Shown here: one piece after another, positions 50,975 through 60,721 of the stretch | Layout of the letters: each line of letters begins with the position of its first letter | Position numbering within the stretch: the first letter of the stretch is position 1 | Assembly (NCBI RefSeq): GCF_000499845.2 | Contig: NC_023755.2 | Coordinates: 36,034,023-36,098,022 of the forward strand | Direction of reading: 5' to 3' | Origin: Phaseolus vulgaris | Taxonomy: Eukaryota; Streptophyta; Magnoliopsida; Fabales; Fabaceae | DNA length: 64,000 bases | The notes under the pieces: model-generated | The model's database searches: none | Told to the model about the DNA's origin: nothing | What the model saw: only the letters and a program-made list of their open reading frames with translations | Made by a program: the position numbers and the translations under genes

Positions 50975-51309
50975 TATGTTTATATTGAAGTTAAAAATTG
51001 TTTTCAAACAGTATGATACACCATAGGAGCCCATGGAACCACAACCACAACCTCCTCTGCATTGGACTTATCACCCTTCGAGGTTGCAAACTAAACACTT
51101 GATAAAATAGTTAATACATCGTAGTAAAAAAAAATTTACCAAAAAAAATATGAACCACTTAAAGGGTGATCCAACCCGTATACATACCAACTGCTCCACT
51201 CAAAAGAAAGACCCAATAACCTTGGTAAAACCTACCAACTTGAAACCAACGAAGGCACCTAAAAATAACACCACAACCTTCATATGCAAACTGAAAACTA
51301 ATAGAGACT

Positions 51310-51700
51310 TTAGATCAAAAGCAAACAAGACAACGCATCAAGACACCAATCAAAAAAGGAAAAACAAGCACAAGAAAAATACGAAGTAATCCAAGACCAA
51401 GTCTTTAATTGAGTAAGAGAAAATATTTCACAGTGATCAATTGTTCCTCCTTTAAAAATGTGTTTATTCCTATGCCTCGAAATCTCATTGATGATTGCAA
51501 CCCAAACACTTCCCCAAACGACGTTTATATAGCCTGAAACATTATATAAATTAAAATGTAGGAAATGTGAACCTGAATCAATTTGATCTACCGACGCCAC
51601 CCCGAGCCAAGTATAATACTGATTCCAAACTAACCAAGTTATTTTGCATTCAAAAAACAAGTGTCTTGTAGTCTCTTCTTCTTCCTGACACAAACAACAA
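51310..51700 (-). pseudogene. Second LINE remnant: zinc-binding domain end
   Basis: A minus-strand frame reads CQEEEETTRHLFFECKITWLVWNQYYTWLG, then VAIINEISRHRNKHIFKGG, the C terminus of LINE reverse transcriptases after the C-x2-C part of the zinc-binding domain. It is a separate copy from the neighbouring LINE, since the same domain segment occurs there too. Boundaries are unclear. Confidence 0.7.
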
Positions 51701-51886
51701 GAAATACAATCAACTGTAACCCCTTTCTTAACTAGATTATTGCTTGAAGATTAAATTTAATCTTCATTTTTTACAATCTCACACAAATTGCTTAAGGTTT
51801 TTTTTTTGCCCTATTCAAATAAGCTTACTGCCTTTATTTTCTACTATGTATATGAGGCAAAGAAATGTGGTGAAATATTCTATGTA

Positions 51887-52267
51887 CACTACTAGAAAAT
51901 CATTAAATAAAAATCAATTTTAGAGACAAAAAATTATTAGTTTCTATAGTGACTAAATTAGGTACTATTTTAGAGACTAAAAAAATTATTGGTATCTAAA
52001 TTAGATTCTATTATTGATAAATAGTTTTTAAATTGGTATCTAATTAGCTACCTAAGTTTTAACAACCAATTATTTAGATTATAAAGTTGATATTTAAAAG
52101 CTTGGTATCTAATTATATATCAATTTAGAAATTATCTATCAATAATAGAAACTAATTTAGATATCAATAATTTTTTAGTCTCTTAAATAGTATCTAATTT
52201 TGTTAATATAGTAACTAATATTTTTTGTCTCTAAAATTAGTTTATCTTGAATGATCTTCTTGTAGTG
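51887..52267. mobile_element. Fold-back CACTA MITE with 3-bp target duplication
   Basis: 381 bp. The left end CACTACTAGAAAATCATT pairs with the reverse complement of the right end CACTACAAGAAGATCATT; the complementarity continues inward for about 150 bp (AATTTTAGAGACAAAAAAT on both arms), so almost the whole element is one hairpin. GTA flanks it on both sides (51884-51886, 52268-52270). Non-coding. Confidence 0.9.
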
Positions 52268-52270
52268 GTA

Positions 52271-53388
52271 GTTTAACTATTTTTACTGCTTTATAAGAAA
52301 AGTATGAATTTAAACAAATTATACCATCATTAATTCACATATAATGCAACTTAAATGTTGCATACAACTCAAGTTATAAGAAAATGCGCAAATTATACTA
52401 TTTTACATCGTTTTTTCACTATCTATTTTTGTACATGATTGAATTTTATTTTTTTTATGTATCTAATCAGATGACTTTTATTCTCCTCGTATTTTTTTAG
52501 GCAATTATGTTTGCGTACTTCTTCAAAAGAGTCAAAACCTCACTCCATTCATATACTATTATAACCCCATTAATTAGATCCAACATTATTATTAAATTTC
52601 GTAGTTAATTTGAACGCAAAGTTTTTTAATCAAGGCTAAACATAAGAAGTGAGTACAAGAAATATACAAGGAATAGAAAATTTGTGATTCCATTCTCAAT
52701 ATAAAAAGAGGGATTTGAGACTTAATGTGAACACAAAATTTATATATATATATATATATATATTTATTAAGAAATTAAGAAGTTAGACTTTAAAATTAAT
52801 TCAATGTTAGATTCAGATTTATACTCACATCTTATATTTAGTTGATGTGAGATCAAGAAAATCAAATTAAGGATGATATCAATCAAATTAAAAATGATAT
52901 GTAATGAAATCTAAGATATATTTCTTTAACTTTTGAATCCTTGATTATATGTTCTTCGCAAATACATTATTGAAATTCCACTTGTGAAAATCTATGAAAT
53001 TCCCTTTAAATTTCCACTTCTAAAAACCCTTAAAATGACAAGAAGGGGGACCTAAAAAACCAAATCAAATATGGATAGCTCACACGCAGCTCCTAAAAAT
53101 GGACTGAATAAACATGTATAAAAAAACTAAAATATAAATTTGCTAGTTTGATTAGATATTTTTCCACCTTGAAAGGTTTATTTGTGATGGTTTAAGAGTT
53201 CATACAGCAGGTGCAATATTAAAAAATCATGTTATAAATTCTAATTAGCTACTCTGAGCATGTAGATCTTTTAACTAACCAGAACAAGAAAGAATATCTA
53301 AGCATATGGAAATCTTAAAAACACATTATTCCTGCAATAACATGGGAATATTAAGAACAACTAACTAGTAAAAAATAAACATCAGCAA
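52271..53388. other. Intergenic, AT-rich
   Basis: About 1.1 kb with a (TA)n run at about 52739-52763 and no recognisable feature; the last part is the probable 3' untranslated region of the BIC gene. Confidence 0.5.
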
Positions 53389-53784
53389 CTACTTTATCTT
53401 GGTGACTTTGCTTTGCATGCATAGGGCATCACGAGCAGATACAATCAAGCTATGAGGAGCAAGGAATGCATCAAACACAGTATAGTCGATCCAATCCTTC
53501 AGCTTTTGCTCTTGGCCCCAATCTTCTGGTATGCTAATCTTCTCCATCATCACCTCTTCCCGGAGTCTCTTCAGCTTCTCACGCCCCGTTTCCTCTACAC
53601 CAACCCTACCAATATTCTCACTGTGCCCTTCTTGGTCCTTGACCTTATCATCGTTGTCTCCAGCATCTGAAGGCTTGCATTCCTGAGTGTTATTCTTGAG
53701 CATCTCATTTGGTGCAAGGGAAGATGAAGTAGAACTTGGAGAAATGATGAGTTTTGTTGAACAACATGCACTGTTTCCTTCCAT
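53389..53784 (-). CDS. BIC: BIC-type inhibitor of cryptochrome
   Basis: Single-exon gene for a 131-residue protein. Residues 67-122 (GREKLKRLREEVMMEKISIP, EDWGQEQKLKDWIDYTVFDA, then FLAPHSLIVSARDAL) form the conserved region that in Arabidopsis BIC1/BIC2 binds photolyase-homology domains of cryptochromes, blocking blue-light-induced dimerisation. The N-terminal half is Ser/Asn/Asp-rich and unstructured, as in relatives. The ATG at 53784 is the first after a TATA motif at 53876-53883, giving a leader of about 65 bp. The length is close to that of Arabidopsis BICs. I cannot tell BIC1 from BIC2 by eye. In Arabidopsis BIC expression is itself light-induced; whether it is so here the sequence does not show. 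Confidence 0.9.
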   Translation of the reverse strand: MEGNSACCSTKLIISPSSTSSSLAPNEMLKNNTQECKPSDAGDNDDKVKDQEGHSENIGRVGVEETGREKLKRLREEVMMEKISIPEDWGQEQKLKDWIDYTVFDAFLAPHSLIVSARDALCMQSKVTKIK

Positions 53785-53875
53785 TGAGAAAGTGAAGAGT
53801 TGTTGCAGGTATTGAGAAGCTGAGAGGGTGAGAGAAAGGAACGATAAAGTGAGCAGTGAATGGCATTGGGTGGTG

Positions 53876-53883
53876 TTTTATAG
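53876..53883 (-). promoter_or_regulatory. Putative TATA box of the BIC gene
   Basis: Reads CTATAAAA on the minus strand, about 92 bp upstream of the ATG, with no intervening ATG. Confidence 0.6.
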
Positions 53884-54298
53884 TACACGTTTGTGTATGG
53901 CGTGGATGGTTGTATGTTTGTTATCTAGAAATGGATCGTGTGGTTTTGTCCTAATGTACGTAGCTAAGAAATAGAAGAAAGATTTTTGGAGATTTAGGTC
54001 TTGGTGGAGAGTGGTTTATTACGTAGGGTTATTGTGAGGTGGACATGCATCGTGAAAAGTATGAAGATTGGGTGCTTTTAATTTGCGTTGTCATAGTTTT
54101 TATTGGAATTGATTTGTTGAAAGAGAGATGTGGACAAGATGAGAAGAAGCCAACCACCCTGATATTTTTGGTTTTCTTTCACTGGCTTGGCATAAAGTCA
54201 TCCTCAAAATTAATATCAGAACTTGTCTCAAATTGTGTTGTTCTTTCTTTATGCACTGCGTTTTTCAATCTCCATTTCCACATTCTTAATTACCTTTA

Positions 54299-54584
54299 TA
54301 TTATTAGGAGATAGACTTTATGTCTAACTCAACCGCTCTAATTTCTAATCGATGTGTGATTTTCAATACACTTTCCTCACGCTGAGACTACCAACTCGTC
54401 TCGTGTTTGAGACTGTATATTATGAGTGGTCCGATAGCGGATGACCTGATAAAGTTAGCAAATACTTGCTAAAATATGCTCGAGATGACTTTGATACCAT
54501 ATTAGAAAGTGGAGTTTAAGCCTAACTCAACTCCATATATACAATGAAAAACTCTAATATCTAGTCGATTTGGGACCTCCAACC
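54299..54584 (-). mobile_element. TRIM relic, both LTRs with internal deletions
   Basis: On the minus strand one LTR (about 54584-54497) begins GGTTGGAGGTCCCAAATCGA, followed by a primer-binding-site-like TGGTATCAAAGTC, an internal part sharing CGCTATCGGACC with the intact element, and a shortened second LTR (about 54367-54300). Same family as 34087-34458. Confidence 0.8.
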
Positions 54585-55212
54585 TGGCTCGGCATAAATC
54601 AAAATTCCATTTGACTGTTGAAACAAAAAAAAATGAAGCCACTTTGTGCTTATTCACATGTACTTTAGAAAGCTGCTACATATAAAGTTATTAATTTGTG
54701 TGTGTGAAAAGAGTTTGTTAAACAGATAGGAGAATATGTGATACCTGGGCTGTATAGAGACAATGAAAATACATACGAAAGACACCAACAAATACCAAGA
54801 CAACCATAATTGAGTATGAGATTAGTACTCCCTAAAGTCCCTTGAGATGAGATAATTATTGAAATCATAAACAAAATTATTTTTAAATGAGATTATATTT
54901 GGGGGTGTTTCTTTTTTGTTTTGTTTTAATCCTTGAAGTAATAAGTCACAATTTGTGTTGTCAATGAAGTCAATATAATTAATTATTGTAATCTCTCTAA
55001 TATATTCAGTTTTGCGTTTAGCTTTTATAATATTTTGATGATTTTAAATTGGTTTTTGAAGGAATTGAAAATAACTAAACAAATTATTCACATGTCACAC
55101 AAAAATTATAGGAATATCTTAGGAGTTGGAAACATATTTGATTGCATGTCCAATAATATTTTCTTGGAAAAAAATTCATAAACAAAACCTCCAAACTAGT
55201 AATTTCAAATGA

Positions 55213-55759
55213 ACTCTGCTTCTTCCTGCTCCTACATCACTTCTTAGTAGTCATCTCCATAAATTTTAAAATTTCAAAAATTATCTTTTAATAAAAAAAT
55301 AAAAAAAAATGTTTTACATTACAAATTATGTTTTAAAAAAATAAATCTACCAAATTATGTAATCTAAAATTAAAAAATTACCATTTGTAAATTATGTAAT
55401 ATGAAACCTATTTGACAATTAATAATACTAAATTATATAATTCAAAATTTATTTAAGAAAATAAACCTATCAAATTACATCGTCTCTGAAATTAAAAAAT
55501 TACGAATTTCAGAATACATGATTCGAAATCTATTTAAAAACTAACAATACCATGTTATCTATAACTTATTTTAAAAAATAAAATTACGTAATTTGGAAGT
55601 GGTAATATTTGAATTCCTGATTAAGTAATCATAAATGATAATTTTTTAGTTTCAGATTATATAGTTAAGTAAAATATTACTTATATTTTTATTTTTCAGT
55701 GAAAAATAATTTTGGGATTTTCAAAATTAATAGAGATAACTGAAGAAGTGATGTAAGTC
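55213..55759. mobile_element. Mutator-like MITE, 9-10 bp target duplication
   Basis: TTTCAAATGA occurs at 55203-55212 and 55760-55769. Inside, CTACATCACTTCTTAGTAGT on the left pairs with the reverse complement of the right (TTACATCACTTCTTCAGTTA), and the symmetry continues inward (TAAATTTTAAAATTTC against TTAATTTTGAAAATCC). The left end has about 16 extra bases before the pairing starts. AT-rich, non-coding. Confidence 0.65.
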
Positions 55760-58700
55760 TTTCAAATGAGAGGAACCTTCAACCACTAGCCCAAATCGAC
55801 AGTTTGCCACCCACCTATCTCTCTCTCATCAAGGTTTTTTTTTATACATATTATTATTACTATTATTATTATTTGATTCCAACTTTTTCTGTTTCATCAA
55901 TCAAAGCAAAGCAAAGTAACTCAAAAGAATAAACATAAAAACAAAGAGTTGTGACAAGACGTGAAAGAACACATTCAACACGAACATCAAAATTGTTTCG
56001 TTATTGTTACAACAAAGCAAACAAAACAGAAATAAAATTGAAAACAGGAAAATAAAAATAAATAAATAAAAAGTTAAATAACTATTTTATTAGAATAAAT
56101 ATAAAAAAATAACTTAAATTACTAAAAAAAATTACCAAAGATTTCTTAGAAAAGGTTATGAAAACCTTTACTGATATACACACATAATGGAGGTTTAACT
56201 CATCATAAGTCTTCACAGCTTTTAAACAAACTGCACCAAATTAATAGATTACGTGTCTTATTTTTTATTTTTCTGTATTTTTTTTATGAAAGGCACGATC
56301 TTTTTCACATTTTGTTTTTTTTCAGATTAAGCTTTGTTTAGTTTTATAAAACCATGTTCAACTTTTTCATTATTCTGTCTTACTTTTTTACACACTAAAC
56401 TTAGTTCAGTTCTAGAAAACTATCTTAACTTTTTTTCTTCTAATTAAAGCTCCATTTTTTCCTATTTTTATTATATTTGGTATTTCTTTTTGTTTTGTCC
56501 TATTTGATTTTTTAAAATTAATTTTCATTTTTTTCATTTCTCATCTTTAGAGTTGTGATGTGTTTTGCGTGTTCCCACCTTATATTTTTACTCAATATCA
56601 AATACCATCTCTTGAAATATTGTCTTTGACTTGTCTCAATATTTAATTGTTTGGTTTCATAATGTGTTATTTTTGTCCAAGAGTAGTTTTTCTTATAATT
56701 GCTCTTTAGTATTTTTTATAATTGTTTGTATTTATAGTTTTTCTTCTTTTTTTTTAAGAGTTTTGACTTTGGTAAGTTTGCACTGTGAAATTTATGAAAT
56801 CCTTCATGTGTGTAACAGATAGAGAGTAAAAATTTGTACTGAATTTTGTTACCATCATTTGATGGTCTTCATTCAAATAAAGTTAACAAACCAATGATAA
56901 AATTAAGAATAAACTAGTTCAAACTAAATCGTGTTATATATATTTAACAATATTTAAACCAGACTTTGTTACATGTAAATTACAATTAAAAAAGATGTAG
57001 TTAAAAAAAACGACCCTGTGTTTCAACTAACAGATGGAATTAATAAAGTATTGAACAGTGTATTCTTTAATATAACTTCTTAGGTTAAAATATCATTTGT
57101 TTATTGAGTTGAAAAGGTAATTTATTATATAAACTAAAAATACGTATGTCTTTGATTTCTCTTAGGAAAAATATATTTTGACACTACTATTCATTAAATA
57201 CATATGTCTACTTTACAAATGGTTTTTTAATAAAATATTGTATTACAATAAAATTATGTATATAATTATAGTGAACTCAGTAAGCAATTAAGTGTTAACT
57301 TATCATGATTATTTCTTTTAAAAGTAGTTTTCTTACCATTTATATAAGGTTGAACATCTCTTATCAAACTCTTTTAGTGCTTCAATCTTTTAATTTTTTT
57401 TATTTTATTTTCGTGAGCTTGTACCTTCAAAAACACTTCAAAGTTAAGTGAGTTGAGATATTTAGTTTGTATATTTAGAATTAAAATAATCATTACATTT
57501 TATCTTGTGCTTTCCTCTTCTTTTGTACTTTTATAATGGGCTTTTTTTCTCTACTAAAATTAGCGTAAGCCCAACATTCTCTTAATCACATTTTTAGTAC
57601 TTAAGTAAATTTTATCTCCTAATCTTCAAATTAGGACGTACTTGATCTTACCCGAAACATTATCATTCGGTTACTCGTCTCTCGGTTCCTAACCGTACAT
57701 GACTTTAATTTGATTCCTCGATCACAATAATTATATTAATTTTTTATAGATAATAATATTGAGTTATTGAAGTAATGAAGATGAGTTTAATTTTTGGAGA
57801 AAATAATTTTTAATAAAGTTTTACTTACCTCTTTAACCATGGAAAAAGTTAATAATTGATGAACTATAACAATATTAGCATTCTTTATTAAAAAAAATCT
57901 ATATTTCCAAATACTAGATTAATCCATTTCAACTTAATAATAATATTATGATTGAAGTCTGACTTCATAGTAACCTCACTTGGGCAAAGACTGTAGTAAA
58001 ATATATATCTAATGAGTTAATTGAAGAAATATAATTGAAGTGAATATTGCTAACGCCTAATTAATGTGTCAATATTTGATATTCTAGGTAGTGTATATAT
58101 TCTCAATTAAATGTAATCGACTCAAAGACAGGGTGGATCAATTGATTCTTATTAAAAAAAATACTATTATATTTTAATATTATTAAAATGTAACAATTAT
58201 ATTTTTAAAGTGAAGATATAATGATAATTAATCATTATAAATTTGTACTAATTTAGATAATATTACTTTTATAAACATTAACTTTAACATGTTTATTTAA
58301 TGAAGATGTTAATTTTATGTTTATTTATTTTGTTTAAATTTTATTGTCAATTATAAATTTATAGGATATAAAAAATGTAAAATAGTTAAACAACATTATT
58401 GTTGTATGTAATTTTTTTTTATATATTTTGTTTAGATATACTGGCTGCATGCCACTTGTTGCAGAATATGAACTAATATAAAACTAATATAATTTAAAAA
58501 TGTATTTCTTTTTCATTTATATTTTTCAGATTGCAAAATTGTTAAGGTATTTCTAAACCATAAATACTTTCAGTTTCTATAATTTGAAATATTTTTTTAC
58601 TTAAAAAAAATATTATAGATTATAAAATTTGAAAATTATTTATGGATAAAAAAAACTTTCTGAATTTTATAATTTAAAAATATCTTTTAAATTTTATAAT

Positions 58701-59065
58701 TTAGAATATATATATTTTTTTTTACAGAAACTCACTATCGATTATAAAATAAACTTACTTTAAGAATTTTTTATCGAGAAATATTTCAGATTTAGATATT
58801 CCGAACACATTTTTTAATTTCTGAAATTTAAATCTGAATTTTTAATTTTGTGTGTCAAATTTTTTATTCGAAATGTATTTTTTTATTTTTGAATTATATT
58901 TACTATTTTAGATTTTTAAATCCGAAATAAAAGTAGTTTTGGAAATTTAAAAAATAATAGGATGCAGGGTAAAATTAAAATGGTGCAGAAAGAAATTGCC
59001 CACCTGAAACTCGTGGGTTTGGGCCTATTGGTTAATGGATCAATTATTTAGACTGTTGACTCCTT

Positions 59066-60042
59066 GGTAATTTCTTTCGGAATCCCATAATTTCTTCCTG
59101 TACCTCCACAATTTTGTAAATTTCACAAATACCCTTTTGAATCTATACTTTTTTTTTTAATTTTGAATTGTGAAATTTAGAGATTTTTAGTATTACACAT
59201 TGTGGAATCCAAAATATAAAAATTATATTTCAAATTATGCATTTGTATTCATGAAGGTTGACATGATTCTATTTGATTTCATTGTGTTGCTTTTTGACTC
59301 TTTGATCCTGATGTGTAGGGTAGCATTGTGAGTTGGTTCGTCATGGGCATACCTCGCAAATGGTTCGCAAAAAGTGGGTGGGGTTGGCCCGCCTCACATA
59401 AGGGTTGACCCGTGGGTCTGCGAGCCAGTTTGTATAAGAAATATTTTTTTAAAAATAAAAAAAAATTAAATAAAAAATTTGAATTTTGATTATTTAGATG
59501 CATTAGATAGATGGTCTCATAATATTATTTTCACAACACATGCGTAGCAAGGTATTAAAATTTTTGAAATGTGAAATATGAGACTACATGGAAAAAATAT
59601 GAAGATCCAAAAAAAAATTTCTACATTTTAAAGTTATGCGGGCCAACCCGCCCTACCCGCACTTGCCCCACACGGGCTGGGAGTTATGTGGAATGGGTCT
59701 AAGCGGACCAACAGATTGAAATAAGCAATCTGCCTCGCGTTGCGCCGGCCGCCTCACTTTGCCACCCTACTTATGCGTGAGTTACTCTAATGTATTAGTT
59801 GGCTTTCAAATCTTGGTTGCGCAAACCCTGTAATAAAAATTAGAATGGAAATTTAGAGATTGCTAAAGTTGGGAAGAATGGCAAAACATTTGGTGGCAAT
59901 GGCGAAGAAGATGAAAAAGGAGGTGAGGAAGATGAAGAAGGAGTGAAGAAGATGAAGAAGAGGTGGAAAATATGAAAATGGTAATTTCACCATCCCATGA
60001 AGGTGCAGAATGAAATCATGGGGGGTGGAGGAAGAAATCGCC
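59066..60042. mobile_element. Mutator-like element with near-perfect 9-bp target duplication
   Basis: 977 bp. The left end GGTAATTTCTTTCGGAATCC and the reverse complement of the right end GGCGATTTCTTCCTCCACCC pair; a second TTTCTTCCTGTACCT/TTTCATTCTGCACCT copy lies inside each end. Flanks are TGACTCCTT (59057-59065) and TAACTCCTT (60043-60051), 8 of 9 identical. Same terminal type as the MITE at 42256-42569. The interior includes a nested element and a GAAGATGAAGAAGGAG-type repeat near 59900-59970. Confidence 0.78.
59316..59769. mobile_element. hAT-like non-autonomous element nested in the Mutator-like element
   Basis: 454 bp. The left end TAGGGTAGCATTGTGAGTTG and the reverse complement of the right end TAGGGTGGCAAAGTGAGGCG pair, a hAT-like TAGGG(T)GGCAA terminus. 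The 8-bp flanks CTGATGTG and CTTATGCG agree at 6 of 8 sites. Subterminal sequences are GC-rich (GGGTTGGCCCGCC, GCGGGCCAACCCGCC), in sharp contrast to the surroundings. Confidence 0.7.
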
Positions 60043-60721
60043 TAACTCCTTTCTACACCTTTCACTACATTCGCGTCTTCCGTTTTTTCTTTCATATCAC
60101 TAAGTGGGCTCCAAAAAAACAACAAAAACAGAGAAAGTGTGGCTGAATACTGTTTTTGTTCCTTATATAAATAAAAATATTATATCATGAAAATTTTCAA
60201 GATATCAGGAACAATTAAAAATTAATTTTGGATTGTCAAATTATCATTCTAAAAATATTTAGTTTCTTTAATATATTGGGGAAAATGTAAGAATTTTAAA
60301 AGTTTACTTTTATGCAGATATTAATGCAGTTCCGTGTTAGATCTCGATTGTTTCATGTATGAACAGTTCAGAATTTTAAATAACCTAATATTGATATATG
60401 CATGCATGCATCTGTGATGATTAGAGTAAAACTAGTGCTCCTATTTTATTTTTTAATTGGAAAAGAAGTTGGTCTTGAGAATAATGAATGTTGCAAACTT
60501 GTTTGCATGATGTTGAATTTTGAATGAAGTAGAACAAAACCGAATGTTGCTGGAGCTATCTCCTTGGTAATGATTGTTTACAAATTGATCACTGGTCTTG
60601 TTGTTGCAACTTATTTCATTTGACTAAATATTACTCATAACAACTAACAACACACTGTTCCTACTATTCTCCATTTATGCTGATCAAATTTTGAAGAAGA
60701 GTAACTGTTTTTTCTATCTTC

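Larger units (their letters stand above)
46596..51120 (+). pseudogene. Plant mobile domain (MAIL/PMD) gene, decayed and broken by two insertions
   Basis: Frame from about 46596 reads MASKNHLPHNMSLLCPQNKH, then TTLVERWSTKTHTF-type sequence (with a stop in place of W) and LQDVALQLDISINSEPIIGF, the core of the plant mobile domain, also annotated as 'serine/threonine-protein phosphatase 7 long form' homologs; in Arabidopsis MAIN and MAIL1 are host relatives. The frame stays open at 46911-47285, then shifts to YHQDNIGGCMLLL-YWAWEWIKTFFP. A CACTA element interrupts it at 47530-48480. The domain resumes near 48750 (FQQADRVM-QLGFRQGIPLDELH...KRYWSEYHQW), reaches a GTAAGT donor near 49034, and the following intron carries a LINE (49096-50974); an acceptor near 51010 leads to a proline-rich tail. 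Numerous stops make it a pseudogene. Confidence 0.8.
54600..60700. other. Intergenic, repeat-rich
   Basis: About 6 kb upstream of the BIC gene and downstream of the MYB-CC gene. It holds two Mutator-like elements and a nested hAT-like element (listed separately) and a lone GGTGCAGAAAGAAATTGCCC end near 58980-59001. The rest is AT-rich with no supported frame. Confidence 0.5.

Noticed and set aside
54039..54314. 91-codon plus-strand frame upstream of the BIC gene
   Set aside because: Starts with GTG, overlaps the BIC promoter region, and shows no recognisable domain.
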